Assembly: GCA_025024175.1 (NCBI GenBank)
Contig: QCXZ01000137.1
Coordinates: forward strand, 7,068,001-7,132,000
Length of the DNA: 64,000 nt
Source of the DNA: Rhyzopertha dominica
Lineage: Eukaryota > Arthropoda > Insecta > Coleoptera > Bostrichidae
Reading direction: 5' to 3'
Part shown: positions 23,032 through 36,449 of the stretch, in pieces
Numbering within the stretch: position 1 is the stretch's first letter
Layout of the letters: each line of letters begins with the position of its first letter
Position numbers and translations under genes: made by a program
The notes under the pieces: generated by a model
What the model was told of the DNA's origin: nothing
What the model saw: only the letters and a program-made list of their open reading frames with translations
The model's database searches: none

Positions 23032-23896
23032 CAAAAAACCGTTGCAAATTGAATCAATACTTCCACATCCAATTGTCAAAATGACATTTACGTTTTTATT
23101 TCTTATGCTATACGATTAGTAATAAGATTTTGAGCATTTTGTCACTCTACACATTTTTTTCTAAGACAAAGTCTTCGTGATATTAGCAAAAATATATAAA
23201 TTTTAAAATCGTTTTTTTCCAAATAACTCGAAAATTATTAACTTAACAAAAAAATTTACAAGAGTGCTTTCTGATCAAAAATTTGATTTTATATATAATA
23301 CCAAAATTTAAAAAAAAATCGTACGAGCAGGGACCAAAATAGGTTTTTTGCAAATATTTCGAAAATGTCAAAATTTTGAATAAATTTTCTAAGAAACTTT
23401 TTGTGAGAAATTTTATTTCCTATCTGATGGCATTAAATTTATTCGGAGATATTTAGGAAAACCCGTTTTCTTTAAGTGACGCTTTTTTGCTAATATCTTC
23501 TAAACAGTTTACTGCACCGAAAGTTTATAAGAATGAATAATACTCGCAGTTATACTACTAATCACATACTAAAACGAAAAAAATATAAAAAATAAAAATT
23601 TGCAAAAAGGGTAGTTACCCCCCAGCTTTGCCCCCTTCCCGATACCGTACTTACCCCACAAACAATAGGTCGCTTTGGGTAGTTGAGATTTATATGTTTG
23701 CCAAATTTCAAGTTCATATATTAAGTCTTTCGAAAGTTACCGCATATACAAACAAAACCACAGACACACAGACAAGAAATTTTTTTTTGCTCAAATTTTG
23801 TTCTTTTGCGTTTTCGACCATTTTAAAGCGAATGAGCAAATAAAAATTTTTTTCGCGATACAATACTTCCCATCTGTTGGATGTGGAAGTAAAATA
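23032..23896 (+). mobile_element. TIR repeat element, copy A (about 865 bp)
   Basis: The segment is repeated in the same orientation at 59852-60634. It has short TIRs: TACTTCCACATCCAA at 23058-23072 and, inverted, at 23877-23891. The interior is non-coding, with an internal second copy of the tip word (CAATACTTCCCAT) near the right end and a CACAGACACACAGACAAGAA tract. Similarity continues about 26 bp to the left of the TIR (AAAAAACCGTTGCAA word) in both copies, so the true boundary is uncertain. It is probably a non-autonomous DNA transposon. Confidence 0.75.
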
Positions 23897-25684
23897 CATG
23901 GAATGTAAGAGAGCATTGTGAAAAAAATTAGTTAGTTAGCTTCGATCATATAATGATCATTTTTAATAAGCATCAGAACTATACTGAGCTCAAATTTGCA
24001 GAATTTTGTCCACGTCCTTTATCTTTACAGGAGTTGCAAAGTTTAGTTTTGATTTGAGATCAATTTTATAATTTTATAACATGCTCTAATCATATTTGGT
24101 TTAACCTGAAGTGTAAGTTCTATGGCGTTGTTCAGGATTCTACGCATATTAAGTATAACAGTAACCAGAAAAGAAAATCTCATACAGAAAGACATTAAAA
24201 TTAAAATTGTTAACAAAAGGTGAAGAACATTAAGTTAACATATGTACCAATAGATAAGTAATTATAGCTGTAAAATTTACAATAACAATCAATTGCCTCA
24301 CTATTTAAAGCTACTTTATGTGCTATTCATTATTTGTTACACACGCCTTCAGCCGTAGCACTTCAGATTTCTTCCCCATCTAAAGAACCAGCGGTTCCTT
24401 GAACGCACTGCACCACAAGCGTATACCTTTGATTTTATTCTGCCTCAGTGATAAAAATCCAGTGGAGTAGACGGAATATCGCGGAGGGTCGAGTAGAGTT
24501 CCTCTGAGTTGCATCCATCCATATTGGAAAATTTCTGTTATTGATTAGCAACTTCTGGTGTACTTTTTATAAAAGCACGATCCATATATATACATCCAGT
24601 ATATTCAAATACAATTTTCATTAGAAGCAAATTTGTATTGAAAATTCTTCTCCCGTTTTACGTTAGCATAGTCGTTGGCCTCAGAAATGGTATTTTTTGC
24701 TGTTTATAATACCTTCGCCCGTAAATTTTTATTAATCCGTCTAAATTATGTTTTCTATGCGATCTAATTCGATATGTCTTAATACCATGTTACATAAAGG
24801 GTATATTTTGTTATTCCGCATAGGTAGATATAATGTCATTTACACGTGTAAACCTGTAATTATGTCACTTACGCTTCTTTAAAATTCTCTGTATAGGCGA
24901 ACTGGAAAAGCCTTAATCTGTATTGGTATCCTTCATAGAGCAAATTCTCAAGTGTTTGTCTTAACAGCACCAAATTGTAAAAAGTTTGCTTTGATTCGTC
25001 TAAACTTTTGCTCATTCATGACAAGTCTGGAAAATGCTCGTTAAAAGTTCTGCATTTAGAATATATTCAAATTGTTTATCATTTTGATTTTGTCAACACA
25101 CAGACAGCTGTATTCAATTGAGATGAAGCTTATCTGTGTTTGGTTGACAGTTTAAGCCATTTTGTTTGTTTTGTTGTTGTGTTATTAAACAGTACATAGA
25201 GATGCTTCAAGCAGTAAATCGGTTTGTCATAGTTTTACTTATTTTATAAGTTTTAAATTTTATTTGCAGTGTTAAGTATTCTTATTTTATCTTCTGTTCG
25301 TCTCATATTGATAATAACGTTTCTTTTTTGATATAAACCGGATATCTATGATCACATATTCCTAAATATGAGTCTAATTAGTACATAGTACCCTTCTTGA
25401 TTTACAAAACAGCTCACTTGTACCTTATCCGTTTTCGAAAATTAATTATTTTTCGAGGTCGTTGTACACGTAACATTTTTCGAATAACTACGAAACTATC
25501 TAATCTAGACCCTACAAATGCTTATCAAACTCATAACATTTCAATGAAAAACCCAAAATTATACTTGTTAACCCTTATTTGATGCGAGAAGCACACACTC
25601 TGAGGCCAAAAAACTTAACGCTCAGCCCTATCTCGATATTCTAGTCAACTAATCTATCCTCATATCATTGACATCAATGAATAA
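23897..25684. other. No recognisable gene
   Basis: AT-rich throughout, with no coding or transposon signal that I can defend. Confidence 0.45.
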
Positions 25685-25855
25685 TATGAGAAATTGAATA
25701 AAAATAAACTAGTTTTTTGGCAGGACGTGGCATCGCCTCAATATGCTTCTTCCTTTAGACAATTACTTGATAACAATCTTTCAATGCCCTCTAGGGTTTT
25801 CAAATCTTATGCCCGTAATTCTTTTCTTTTAGGAGTGCTTGAAGAAGGTTTTTGA
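25685..25855 (+). pseudogene. Possible mariner-type transposase fragment
   Basis: A 56-codon open frame after a stop contains NKNKLVFWQDVASPQYASSF. It resembles the VFWPDLASAHYA-type second catalytic motif of some insect mariner-like transposases. An upstream in-frame stretch (HIIDINE) might belong to it. The match is short and the rest of the frame is not recognisable. Confidence 0.3.
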
Positions 25856-27744
25856 TACGCAAGCAGCATCCTTGGGGAATGTCTGAATGCCACGTAGACC
25901 CTGGCCAATCTTAGTTGAACCCAGCAATAAAACGTCGCACTAACGGAATTTCATCCAGGCCGTACCTATTTTGCTAATTTAGGGGTGGACGTTATGCAAA
26001 CGGCTTAAAGCCTGACGTGGCCCGGTGTTTTAGGACGCTTGACCACCCTCTTTTGCATTTGCATTTCATTCGTGTTCCTGTCGTATGCGGATGAGGTTGT
26101 AAGCTTGTGCGTTGTGTTGTCGTTAAAATAGCATAGATTTTCGCAAATTTCTGTGGACAACTGGTTGACTGTACATATGCCATTATAGCAAAATAAAAGA
26201 ACTAGAATATATGGAAAAAGAACATCTTCTCAACGAAGCGCTAGATGAACTGTGTTTTACAGTAAATACAGGATCTTCTAATGAAGATTTTTCAAGTAGT
26301 GACTTCTCGGATGATGAATGTTAAGTCTTTTGTCATAAGCAATAATTTTTATTCGTTAATCTCTTATAAATTGTATATACTATGTAAGAATTTTATTATT
26401 ATTAAAGTACATTCTTTGTTCGTCTTTTGTTTAATATTCTACTTTTTACTTTATTTGCTTTGATATAACTGAAGTACAAAGATTATCATATGGTGTAAAA
26501 TACTTGTTGTATTAAAATGTAGGTAGAATATGTTTTTTTTTAATAATAAAAAGACAGAGGGCGAAGTAAAACGTCTTAATGTTATGCCAAGCTTTCGGAG
26601 ATTATTGTATTTGTCAGGTCCTGACATTTATTAAATAAATAAAAACAGCAAAAAAACTATATGAGAACAAACGTAGACATAGAGCTGGTATATGTGCGAC
26701 AATGCAATCAGCAGAGTGCAATTAATTTAGTTTAAGGTAAGTAACTTTTTATTACTAACTATTAATATTCAAATTAAAAACATACAATTTACAATAAAAA
26801 TTTAACCTATTTATTCTGATAGATATCTTACTTTTTATACTTATGAAAAGGAAAAAATATGTGATTTTGGCCTTAAAAACACAAACCAAAAAATTTCATA
26901 TATTTTTATTAAACATAAATTTTAAAAATGTTAATTTTGTTTGCTTTGATAATTGCAATTGTTATTTGAAATTATGAATGTATTTTAGTAATTACCTACT
27001 TTCAACCTGCTTAAACTATCATAATTCTACACTGCCATTGTCTATCTGGATAGACCGATACCCAGTTATCTATATTTCAGTCATTATTATAACTTCTTTG
27101 GTCAATATCTCTACCTACACTTCTATATAATAAGAAATATAGTACTAACCCGTTAATAAGCTTGCAGCTGCTGATTATCTTAAACATACCCACACTATAT
27201 ACACATATGAATTAATATATTAAATAATTCAATTATTTACTAACCGTGCCACGCCACTGATCAAAATAGCTACTGTGAGGCCCCATTTACTAGAAAATTT
27301 ACGCCGCCACTGATAGAAGTCACTGCGCCGCTCGCTAGGCTCCGCCCGGCNCAACTTAGAATGGCCATGGTCTAAGCATTTGGGTCGCGACTCAATGTAT
27401 GTATGGAAGCTGCTGGATGCCATTTTTGCAAATTAGTTAACACTTGATGTAATTTTATAGTCTTGATAAAAATTAAATATATACAAGAATTCATCGCGTA
27501 AAACAGTACAAGAGCTTCCACAACCTAGAATGATGACACATATTACACAAAAAATTGTCTCAACTTGTTGCAAGGCAAGGATTCTATGCAAACGCATATT
27601 CTAAATGAACAATAACTATGCCTGGCCTTAGCTTTTCGATCTGCGTTTATTTAGACAGTTGGAGTTTAATTAAGCCAGCTAATTATTGAATGTTTTGTAT
27701 ATTTCAGGATTTTTGTGCGTAAAATTTTATCAAGAGCATAGCTC
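25856..27744. other. No recognisable gene
   Basis: Contains a 37-codon acidic open frame (26211-26324, ending SSSDFSDDEC) and a slightly GC-richer patch at 27240-27430. Neither is assignable. Confidence 0.4.
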
Positions 27745-27822
27745 CCAACCAAGGCTTTGTCATCATGTCAGTCTACTGCTGACAGATGTAATGGCAATCT
27801 AATTTTCTACTTAAGTCATGTT
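27745..27822 (-). repeat. Fold-back element arm fragment
   Basis: GGCTTTGTCATCATGTCAGT followed by CTGCTGACAGATG matches the right arm of the fold-back element at 44215-44455. Only this one arm is present, diverged. Confidence 0.75.
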
Positions 27823-29429
27823 TAGTTTGCTTTATACATATAATTTCTGTTGTATTGTATAGGTGTGTATTTTTATGTGCGTTTATAACAAATAAGGAAA
27901 CGTTGCTATTTATTTGAAATGCTAAATTATGGGAAACACTATTTAGAATTTGCATATTTGGTGAATATTTGTCAAACTTTGTTGCATATTTTGACAATAT
28001 TTCTTGCATATTAATGTGCATATTTGAACATGTTGAAGTGCATAAGTTGTTATTACTACAATTTAGTTGAAACGTTGAAAGTATTTTCTAGCAGTTTTCA
28101 CCACCGGATTCATTTTATTTTCGACAGCACCGATAACCTCGCCTAATGACACGTTGAGCCAGTGTTGGTGTTCATGGTCAATAAATCACAGCGCGATGTC
28201 ACGGTGTAATTGAATTATAACTTCCTCATTAAAATTACCTTCCACACTTTCATTTTTCAGCGAGATACGCGAGCGATACAGGCAGCATGTTGTACATTTT
28301 CATGTTCTCACGATGTCGTAAACAACAGCAGGTTGAGGTATAACGTAGGCGTGATAAACGGGACAGATAAAAATTATTATAATAGGATTTGATTTTCATA
28401 ATATTGCCCGATGTTTATAATGTACGGGGGTCGGGTGCGATGATAAACCGGTAATAAATTACCCGCGGTGGCAGGTAGGTAAAACTGGTCGTTCGCAACC
28501 AAGCAAACTGGAATTCTCGTTAGAAATCATACGTATTTATTAACAAACAAGTACTTAGTGTAACCTGCTTAGATTTAAAGCAACATGACACTAATTTTAG
28601 TGAGATTTTGGCAAGAGTTTGCGATTGACAAGGTTCTTCTCTATCGATTCATCTCCCAGGAAATGAGAGAAGCTGAAGTGTCTTCCGAAATCCGTACATG
28701 GTTTTCCAAGGGTTCAGTTGCCCTTAGAAGTTAGAAGATGATTAATTGATTAAACTAAACGATGTTTCCGGCCTTATTTTTGAGAATATATTTTCACCCC
28801 CGAACCTCAATACAAGGTGGGTAACCGAAAATAAAAGGACTATGCAAATGAATAATACCAATTANTATCATTATTATTTATTTACCTTTGTAATGTAGTT
28901 ACACATGTATTTAGATTTCACAATTGAATTAAACATCAATTTGTCATCATGGTAATGCTGCCTCATAGTCCATATCAACCAATATCTTAATACTTGTTTG
29001 AAGATGACTCTACTTCCGTCTTTTACTGTCTGGAATCCTATGTATTTAATTTATGCCCAAGCACTCAAAGCTCTTTAGGTACTTATTCAACCTTCACCTT
29101 AGGAGAGCTAAATTTTTCCATATAAGTAGTGCGTAGAGTGACTTTCTGAGATGGTTTGGTGATGACATTTAAGTGAGTGACTTTATGACATAGCAAGCTG
29201 TGGACGTGGGTGTGAAAAGTTAGTTTTCTATCACTTCATCTATAATAAACCTTATTCTTCGAATGAAATATATTGCCGACGATAGTTTCTGCCACAAACA
29301 ATTTACATGTGTTTCACAGGTCAGGTCAGTCCACGTGAGACCCCAACACCATTGCATCATCCTGCTTCACTTGCTGCCTAGTAGTATGCAAATAGCTAGT
29401 TGGGTTTTCAATTTCATAAAACCTCCGTC
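27823..29429. other. No recognisable gene
   Basis: AT-rich with an ATT-rich simple stretch near 28860 (one N). The patch at 28130-28510 is less AT-rich but has no convincing open frame. Confidence 0.4.
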
Positions 29430-30484
29430 CCTTGTCACACTAGCCAATGAAGTTCGTCAGCGAAAATGGTTGTTCTACAAGTTTTCACATTTGATGCCAA
29501 GTCATTTATAAAGATGAGAAACAATATTGGGCCCAATACGCGCTCTTGAGGAACACCATATCCCATGTTCTCACCGTATTGTTCCTCTGGATCTGTTTAC
29601 TACGATCCTCTAGATAAGACTTCATCATTCGCCTACTGTTTCCCTAATCCCATAATAATGAAGGTTGTCTAGTATAGTTGACGCTGTCGAATGCTTTTGA
29701 CTGTTCTAAAGAAGTTAAATGATCTTCTTGCTTATCCTGGAAGGCTTCAACTATATGAATTCAACTAATTTCGATCATTACTGTTGCTATTGATTTACCC
29801 TTCCCAAATTCATGTTGAGATGGACTTATGAGATTGTTTTTCTCGATGTAATTGAGTAAGCGCTTTTTTATTAGAGATATTATCTTTGAGACTGCAGGCA
29901 AGATTGAAATTAGCCTAAAGTTAGCACAATCGTTGGGATCACCTTTTTTGTATATGGGAACAATTTTAGTGACTTTTAGTTTGGATGGAAATGTTCCTTC
30001 TTGGAGGCACTTATTTACTATTGCGCATAATGGTTCGGCTATGTCATGTATTATTTTCTGCATTAAATCTACTGGGAAGCCATACATGTCCTTTATATGT
30101 AAGGTTAAGTATTTAATTTGAGTCGTGTCAATTATTTGCCATTGAATGAGGAATCTCTTTAGAAGACAGGTAGCATTTTCTAGGGTCCTGGAGAGCATTA
30201 ACATGTTATACTGTTCACTTCCAGCAGTTGCGAAGTATTTATTTATGTCATCTGCTTCCAAGTCGCTATTTACACCTCTCTTGTGTTTGGTGTTGGAGTT
30301 GATTATTTTCCAGATTTCTAGAGCTTTGTCTGTTGTTCATTGTATAGGTTCTAGGTTCATTTTTGTATTCTATTTGTGATTCGTACTTATTTTTACAGCT
30401 AAATACAGGTTTCGTGAAGTTTCGTCTTTTCTCACCCCGAAAACTGTGTAAGATGTTTCTAATATGTTTTTCAGCTTCATTCAT
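29430..30484 (-). pseudogene. LINE pol relic: linker plus reverse transcriptase
   Basis: Minus-strand blocks in order: a linker (30266-30484, with KALEIWKIINS-like sequence after a frameshift), then a 166-residue open stretch (29761-30261) with EADDINKYFATAG, YGFPVDLMQKIIHDIAEPL, GTFPSKLKVTKIVPIYKKGD, NFRLISILPAVSKI and SPSQHEFGKG. After stops and frameshifts follow FDSVNY, GVPQERVLGPILFLIFINDL and TTIFADE (about 29465-29560). The active site reads FADE rather than FADD/YADD, so the second catalytic Asp is lost. The CRE/Jockey-like order is intact but the C-terminus is missing. Confidence 0.88.
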
Positions 30485-31166
30485 TATTCGTTTTCTATTG
30501 AGTCTTATCCTATTAATGCCATTAGGTACTTACTCAGCTGAACAATTTTTTAAGATGCCATATGGATTGATTAGGTGTGTTAACTTTTAAATTGTCTGAC
30601 CACACTTTGAACATTTGCCAGCCTATTTTTCTATATATTATTTGTCAAAGTCTTTTTATGTACATGTTGAATAATTTCCAAATGCGCCCATTTTGATAGT
30701 TCTTTTTAACGCTAAATGACCTAATGATGAATTCCTTAGAGATACTAAGTGCTGGATGCCACAAAATGCATATGGTTCTATATAAAAGAAAACTGATGAC
30801 GTCATTTCTCCGTGATAGACCACTGGTGGGAGAATTTCAGTCGGAAACTCCTTTGGCCGACTTTATCCGATCAAGCGTTATCATGCAAGAGGATTACGCC
30901 GCTGTCTTTCATATCTCGTATACACTTTTGGAATCATTCATTTAAATTTTTACAAAGAAGACAAATGCATTTGTCTTTTGGTATTTGTCTATTGCATGTT
31001 TGTCGATGCGGTCTTCTTCTATTATTGTAGCCACAATAGAAGCAAAAGTGTTGTCGGTAGCAGTATGGGGTCTCCAACTTGTGATCGTCTTTAACACCAT
31101 TTCAACGCTATGGAACGCTTACTCCATCAAGTTACTATTGAACTATCCACACAGGATACGCTTCTT
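30485..31166. other. No recognisable gene
   Basis: This may include more decayed LINE sequence, as it lies upstream of the RT relic on the same strand, but no endonuclease motif is readable. Confidence 0.4.
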
Positions 31167-31428
31167 GTAACGCACCGTGAATTTCAGCAACCGTTTTTCG
31201 TGCAATGTTTGAATTTTGATAAACGCATATTAATCCGCTACAGTGACGCGTTCCATTGCATCAAACTACCTCGATAGGAGAATTTTTTACAATAAACTGA
31301 GTGAACTACCTGCACTCTATATATAACTAAGTGAAGTCCCAATGATAGACTTTTATAATTTTGACAGCACTTGTCTTTCACCATCGCCAGTTCAGCGCCA
31401 GTTTGATATGTGGAGGAATTATGACATG
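31167..31428 (-). repeat. Dispersed repeat, copy B
   Basis: Inverted partner of 13306-13560. Compared with it, this copy has about 12 extra bases near its 3' end (AAATTCACGGTG region). Confidence 0.85.
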
Positions 31429-31448
31429 ACCCTCGATGATGACCCTTG

Positions 31449-31489
31449 GATTTTTCTACAGGTAAGACGTTTATACCTGCAGAAAAATC
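31449..31489. repeat. Short hairpin, 16-bp arms
   Basis: GATTTTTCTACAGGTA (31449-31464) and TACCTGCAGAAAAATC (31474-31489) are reverse complements with one mismatch around a 9-base loop. It lies just outside the dispersed repeat. Function is unknown. Confidence 0.7.
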
Positions 31490-34400
31490 GGGGACCAAGA
31501 TCCGATCAGCACATTTCCTGCGTCTTTTTTTATCGTACCCGTGTCTCGATGGACACCATGACCGCATATCCAGTTCGCCCACTCCGTTTTCTATATTTGC
31601 GAAAGACTAATCGATTTACCAGGCGACTGTGTAATAAAACAATTGAACGGGTCTCATTAACAGCGTGGTCACGGCATTACCGCGAGATTACCATAATAAA
31701 ACATTGGTAGATCTCGTGCAGAAAGGCTACCAGCGACGGTATCAAAAATTGAAAATGAGCAATGGATCTAGCGACCTTGGAGCCGTTCCGGACACACGTG
31801 GTGGCTGATTAATAATTGCTCAGGTGCAGGCAATTGTAATTCCGAAACGATCCGTTTATGTCGGGCAATTTTTCATTACCATAGCGGGACGACCGTGTTT
31901 AAACCTCGAAGTGGTGGAAATTAAGGATAAACGATTTGTGAAAAGTGCATGGAATTAGAAAGCCTAAGTGATACATTTACATTACATAAAGTTTATTCAA
32001 AATTCAAGCTGTGTAGATTATATTATACAAGCTGAATTTGACTGGCCAAAATTCAACAATTATTTGTTTCATAATCAAGTCATTTGGATTTGACCACCGT
32101 GAAATTTTAAGTAATTGTTTTTTCAGTAGTTAGTGATCCCGTTATGTAAATAAGAAAGATTTCATAACAAGTTAAGGGAATTATAAAGTAGCGCATTTTA
32201 GGAACGAAATCAGTTGAGAACGTAATGGAAAGACCATCGAAGTTAATTCATAGTGAATTTTGTCACCAAAATCAAAGAAAGATATATTTCAGTGTATAGA
32301 AGAAGAGGAAAACTTTGTTCTCTGAATGGACGAGGTGAATATTGATTGATATTGTACTCGTATATATGGACGGAGCATGTCAGTTTTGCTCCTCAAATTT
32401 TTTCCAATTGAATCATTAACTATTAAAAGGAAGTAACTCCAAGAAACTACAAATTGCGAGATATTGGAAAAAAACATTGTTTGTATTTTGCACAATATAT
32501 TGTTGTCGTAAATTCGAAACTAACGTATCAAGGATGTTGTTAAGAACATTTTGGAGTTGGTTCGTTTCTTCACCCATCGATCGGCAACCCAAAAAAATGT
32601 TGTTTTACATTAAAATGTCAAATGTTTTTGGAGTTAGTTCCTTTTAATAATCAGTGATTCAATCGTTTACACTACTCAATACATATACAGGGTGTTCTGT
32701 TAACAGTCTACAATAGTTAATAATAATAATAATAATAGCTAAAATGGGACAATAAAAAATAAACATGAAATAAGGTAGTTATTAGTTTTGTTTTAAACTT
32801 TTGCATCACGCAAAATATTTATAATGCGTTTACGATAATCAAAAGTTATCCTTAACAAAAGTGCCGCTGTAAAACTTTATTTTGATAGATATTAATAATT
32901 TCTATTTTCTGTAATCGAATTAGAACTTTTACAATCTCAAATGCTTTCTTATTTTTCTAAAAAATACCTAACAATTTGTTTAAGATTTATAATACGCTGA
33001 AAGTAGGTAACATTTCAAATCAAGCAATTATTTAACGTATTTGCTTAAACGCGTAATTTTACCGTCAAACCGACATCCTTGGCCAGAAACCCGACAGAGT
33101 TATGGTAATTGTGCAATTCTTAACGCAAATGGCGCACAAATTAAACATGTGTTGTGTCGCCGCTAAGCTTGTACATGTAGAAAGCATCCTTAAACTGCTT
33201 TTAAGGAATTATCATAAATTATTGCGGCACACTGACGTTATTTTATACAAGGAAGGTATAAATATGCAAAATTACCCGTGTGTTAATTGAGGAATGCATA
33301 GCCACAGATAACAGTTTTAAGTAGGTACTTCACGGAATACCAAAATTATTGCGCAATCGTATAGTAGTTATATAATCTGGTTAGTGTTGATACCTCTGCA
33401 TTGGTGTCTTTGTGTCAATTTTCTTAACGATTAAGTACATGTTATCATTTTGCGGTTCATATGAAAAAAAGGAGGTTCAACAACCACATCTATTAATTTG
33501 CAATCTGTAAAAATTGTAATCTTTATGTGAGAAGTGGGGTATTCAGTTTGAAAACATGGGAAGTGTTGAGTATGTAAACATATCAACAGCTATGAAACTT
33601 ATCGCGTTCGCTTAGAGATTGTAAACTTTTATTTCTGGCACAAATAGTCTTTATTCATTTTCTGTAAGAGGTAAATAAGCTATGTAGAAAGGGTTTTACG
33701 GCCCTAAAACCCATGCTTCCGGTATAAAAATTAGATTTTATTAAGTAGATAGTAGTATTAGTGAAGTGAACAATCCAATAAATTTTAATTTTTCAAATTC
33801 GTTTTTGTTTAGGTATTTTACACCTACGTTTAGCCACGAAATAATTTTTGAATGTGATGTATCGTTGTCCAGCAACTAACATGTAAAAATTTCGCTAAGA
33901 CATGTAATTTGAAGGCCTTATAGAAAATTTATGACCTTTTTGATGATGAACTCTAATTTGAAATTAAATTTTTTGTTCTGAAAAAAGGCCAAAATTAATA
34001 TTTAATATCCGCATAACCGAAATCCATAATACAAGACGAACTGCTGGTTGCCAATTTAAATGCCATCAACAACGTGTCACATTTACTAAGGGATCCTAAT
34101 GCAGTTNATAAACATTTTTATGGAGACTTCCTAATGTACACTTGCTTCTTGAGCCCACAATTAGAGGTAAGTAGTTACGAGAACATGGAATAACTAATAA
34201 TTAAACCCAGTGGAATAAATACTGGAGTTCAAAGTGAACCAATACCCAGAAAGGCATATATATCTTATTTTTAGTGTCAAAACAAACAATTAAAATTTGG
34301 TTAAAGTTGAGCATGAATCAAGTGATCAAAATCTTTTTGTGGTAAGCAACCTAGTTCTGTCGAAAACATAATCGCAACTGATCCAAAGTAGCTGTGGCAA

Positions 34401-35001
34401 CACATGTTCTATTGGTGATAAAATCCAAAACCTCCTTGCATGTACTGCAACTCTATTGGAAAGTTGAAAAATGTACCAACCAGAGATGTAGAAGTAATAT
34501 TTATTATTCCTAAAATACTTCCCCACATTACTACAAGTTTTTTGCGAATTTATATTGATTGTTTCATCCTCGAAATGATTGGTTTGATAAAGAATGTTTG
34601 GTGAAAAAGCTTGTTTTCAAACAAACGACACGAAGCGTTATCAAATCTTAAGTGGATAAAATTATTTTATCCTACTACAAAATCCTTGGTTTAAGGGTCT
34701 TGTCCCAATATTTGTTCGATTTTGTTCCATTATTAATGACAATTCCAGCATCTTCTTCTCGTATTGCTATCTTCATATATTTACGTGAGTGAGCAGAGTT
34801 TAGGCTGTCTGATATGTAGATAAAGTTTTTCTTGTTTCTAAACTAATAATAATGCTTACATTTCCAGCTGGATGCCAGAATCCAGCACGAAATTCAAGAA
34901 ATACCGCCTAACATAAGAATTACGAAATTAATAAAAACCAGTATTGCTACCTAAATAACGCAGCAACTACTGAAAACTACGAGAGATTTGTTGGTGTATC
35001 A
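31490..35001. other. No gene; possible regulatory patch at 31600-31990
   Basis: 31600-31990 is GC-richer than its flanks and packs homeodomain-type cores (TAATAATTG, CAATTGTAATT) with an E-box CAGGTG. Enhancer function is inference. The rest is AT-rich, with ATA-type simple repeats near 32720 and an isolated mariner-like tip CAGGGTGTTC near 32690 that has no partner. Confidence 0.35.
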
Positions 35002-35021
35002 AATTAATTAATTAATTAATT
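35002..35021. repeat. (AATT)n microsatellite
   Basis: Five AATT units immediately 5' of the LINE relic that follows. Confidence 0.9.
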
Positions 35022-35034
35022 ATTATTAACTATT

Positions 35035-36390
35035 ATTCTCATTTGACGAACTTCGGCAAGCTATTTGTGCTATGAAAGCCCGCAAAGCTGTTGGTTTTGA
35101 TGGTATTTACTCCGAATTCTTGAAAATCTGGGACCGAATGCTTTAAAATGGTTGCTGTTGTTCTATAATAATATTTTAGATACATTTACTCTTCCAAGTT
35201 TGTTCCAGAAAACAAAGGTGATTGTTGTCTTAAAGAAGAAGAAGAAGACTCAATTCTTGGCTCTAACAACATATGCTGAAGCTGGTTTCCAGAAACGATT
35301 GAAAACTGAAGTAGTGTTCATAGACTTATCAGCGGCTTATGATACTGTGTGACCTCAAACTATTTAATACTCTGGAATGTGGAAAGACTGTGAAGCTTAT
35401 CGAACGAATGATGTCCCAACGTCAATTTAGAGTGTTTCTGGGAGAGAAAAGTAGTAAATTCAGGATATTGAATAACATGACTTCCACAAGGATCGTTTCT
35501 GTCGCCTATTCTTTTCAACCTTTACATAAGTGACCTTTCAGTAACTCAATCAAGAAAATTTGTTAATTGAGACGATATGGCATTAGCTTTGCAAAGTAAA
35601 GACTTTTCTGTACTTGAACAAAACCTTTCAAGAGATATCGAGATTATGAATTACTATTTCGAAGCTTGGATCTTGTGCCCTAATCCCTTTAAGACAGGAG
35701 TAACTCTCAACAATCATCAAAAGACAAAACAACTTCCAAACATAATGTGTCGCCAAAATGCCTTGAAGTGACTCTAGATACGAGTACGTCCTTAATGTAT
35801 TAGAAACATAAAGAAATCACTGAAACAATTAAGTTAACTCCATTACCTTGGCTTCCGATTCTTTCAAACATTGCTCCTACGGAGATTCACAGACAGTTTG
35901 CTACATATAAAGCTTGGCAAAAATGTTAATCAGCTCCTAATGAGTTTCTGATTTCCCGAGATCTGCAAGAGCTACCTACAACTCTGCTAACTTCCAGAAA
36001 ACCCCTGTGGACACAAGATTTCCTTCGTCTTCCTTACACCATTAAATATGGATGGTGTTCTGTTTGGCAACTTAAGAAACATAATATAGTCAATCAACAG
36101 CTTATAGTCGATCCTACACAAAAAGGTGGCAGGAACTGACCTCCCGAGAAAGTCTTGGGTCACTCTGGATCGCCTTCGCATTGGTCATGGGAAATGTAAC
36201 TTTTTTTAATAAATGGCATTCATCTATCAACCCTTTTTATGAATATGGAGACCCCTCCAAATAATTGAACATATGGTCAACAGATGCCCCCGTACAGCGT
36301 AGCCTGGTAGTTTTGTGTCTATCCATCGTGTTGATGAAGGTGTTGAAGACTGGTTTAAGATAATCGAGATCTGATTGGGTTTTCTGCGGT
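35035..36390 (+). pseudogene. LINE reverse-transcriptase relic, long C-terminal half
   Basis: Read by hopping frames, the RT runs nearly to its end. FDELRQAICAMKARKAVGFD (35043-35102) is followed by GPNALKWLLLFYNNILDTF, RLKTEVVFIDLSAAYDTV, KTVKLIERMMSQRQFRVFLG, LPQGSFLSPILFNLYISDL, an active site reduced to DDMALALQSKDF (35572-35607, with the Tyr-Ala of YADD lost), WILCPNPFKTGVTLNN, LSNIAPTEIHRQFATYKAWQK, LTSRKPLW, PRKSWVTLDRLRIGHGKC, HMVNRCP and IHRVDEGVEDWFKIIEI followed by a stop near 36374. The DTVW and RIGHG blocks place it in a different clade from the Jockey-like relics elsewhere in the window. Many frameshifts are present. Confidence 0.9.
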
Positions 36391-36403
36391 TTTTCTTCAA
36401 TAT

Positions 36404-36449
36404 TCTATCCAAAATAGATATATACATGTGTGTATCTATTCTGGATAGA
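36404..36449. repeat. Short hairpin
   Basis: TCTATCCAAAATAGATA (from 36404) and the inverted TATCTATTCTGGATAGA (to 36449) pair with one mismatch. It lies just beyond the LINE end and could be part of its 3' region. Confidence 0.6.

Noticed and set aside
26211..26324. 37-codon acidic open frame ending SSSDFSDDEC
   Set aside because: It has no family match that I can name and no splice or promoter support, and a frame this short is expected by chance.
26550..26645. Hammerhead-like motif on the minus strand (CTGACAA ... CTCCGAAAGC)
   Set aside because: The box has a change at a required G and the intervening segment does not pair. It may be a very old terminal-repeat relic but cannot be supported.
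32685..32705. Mariner-type tip ACAGGGTGTTC
   Set aside because: There is no inverted partner and no transposase nearby.
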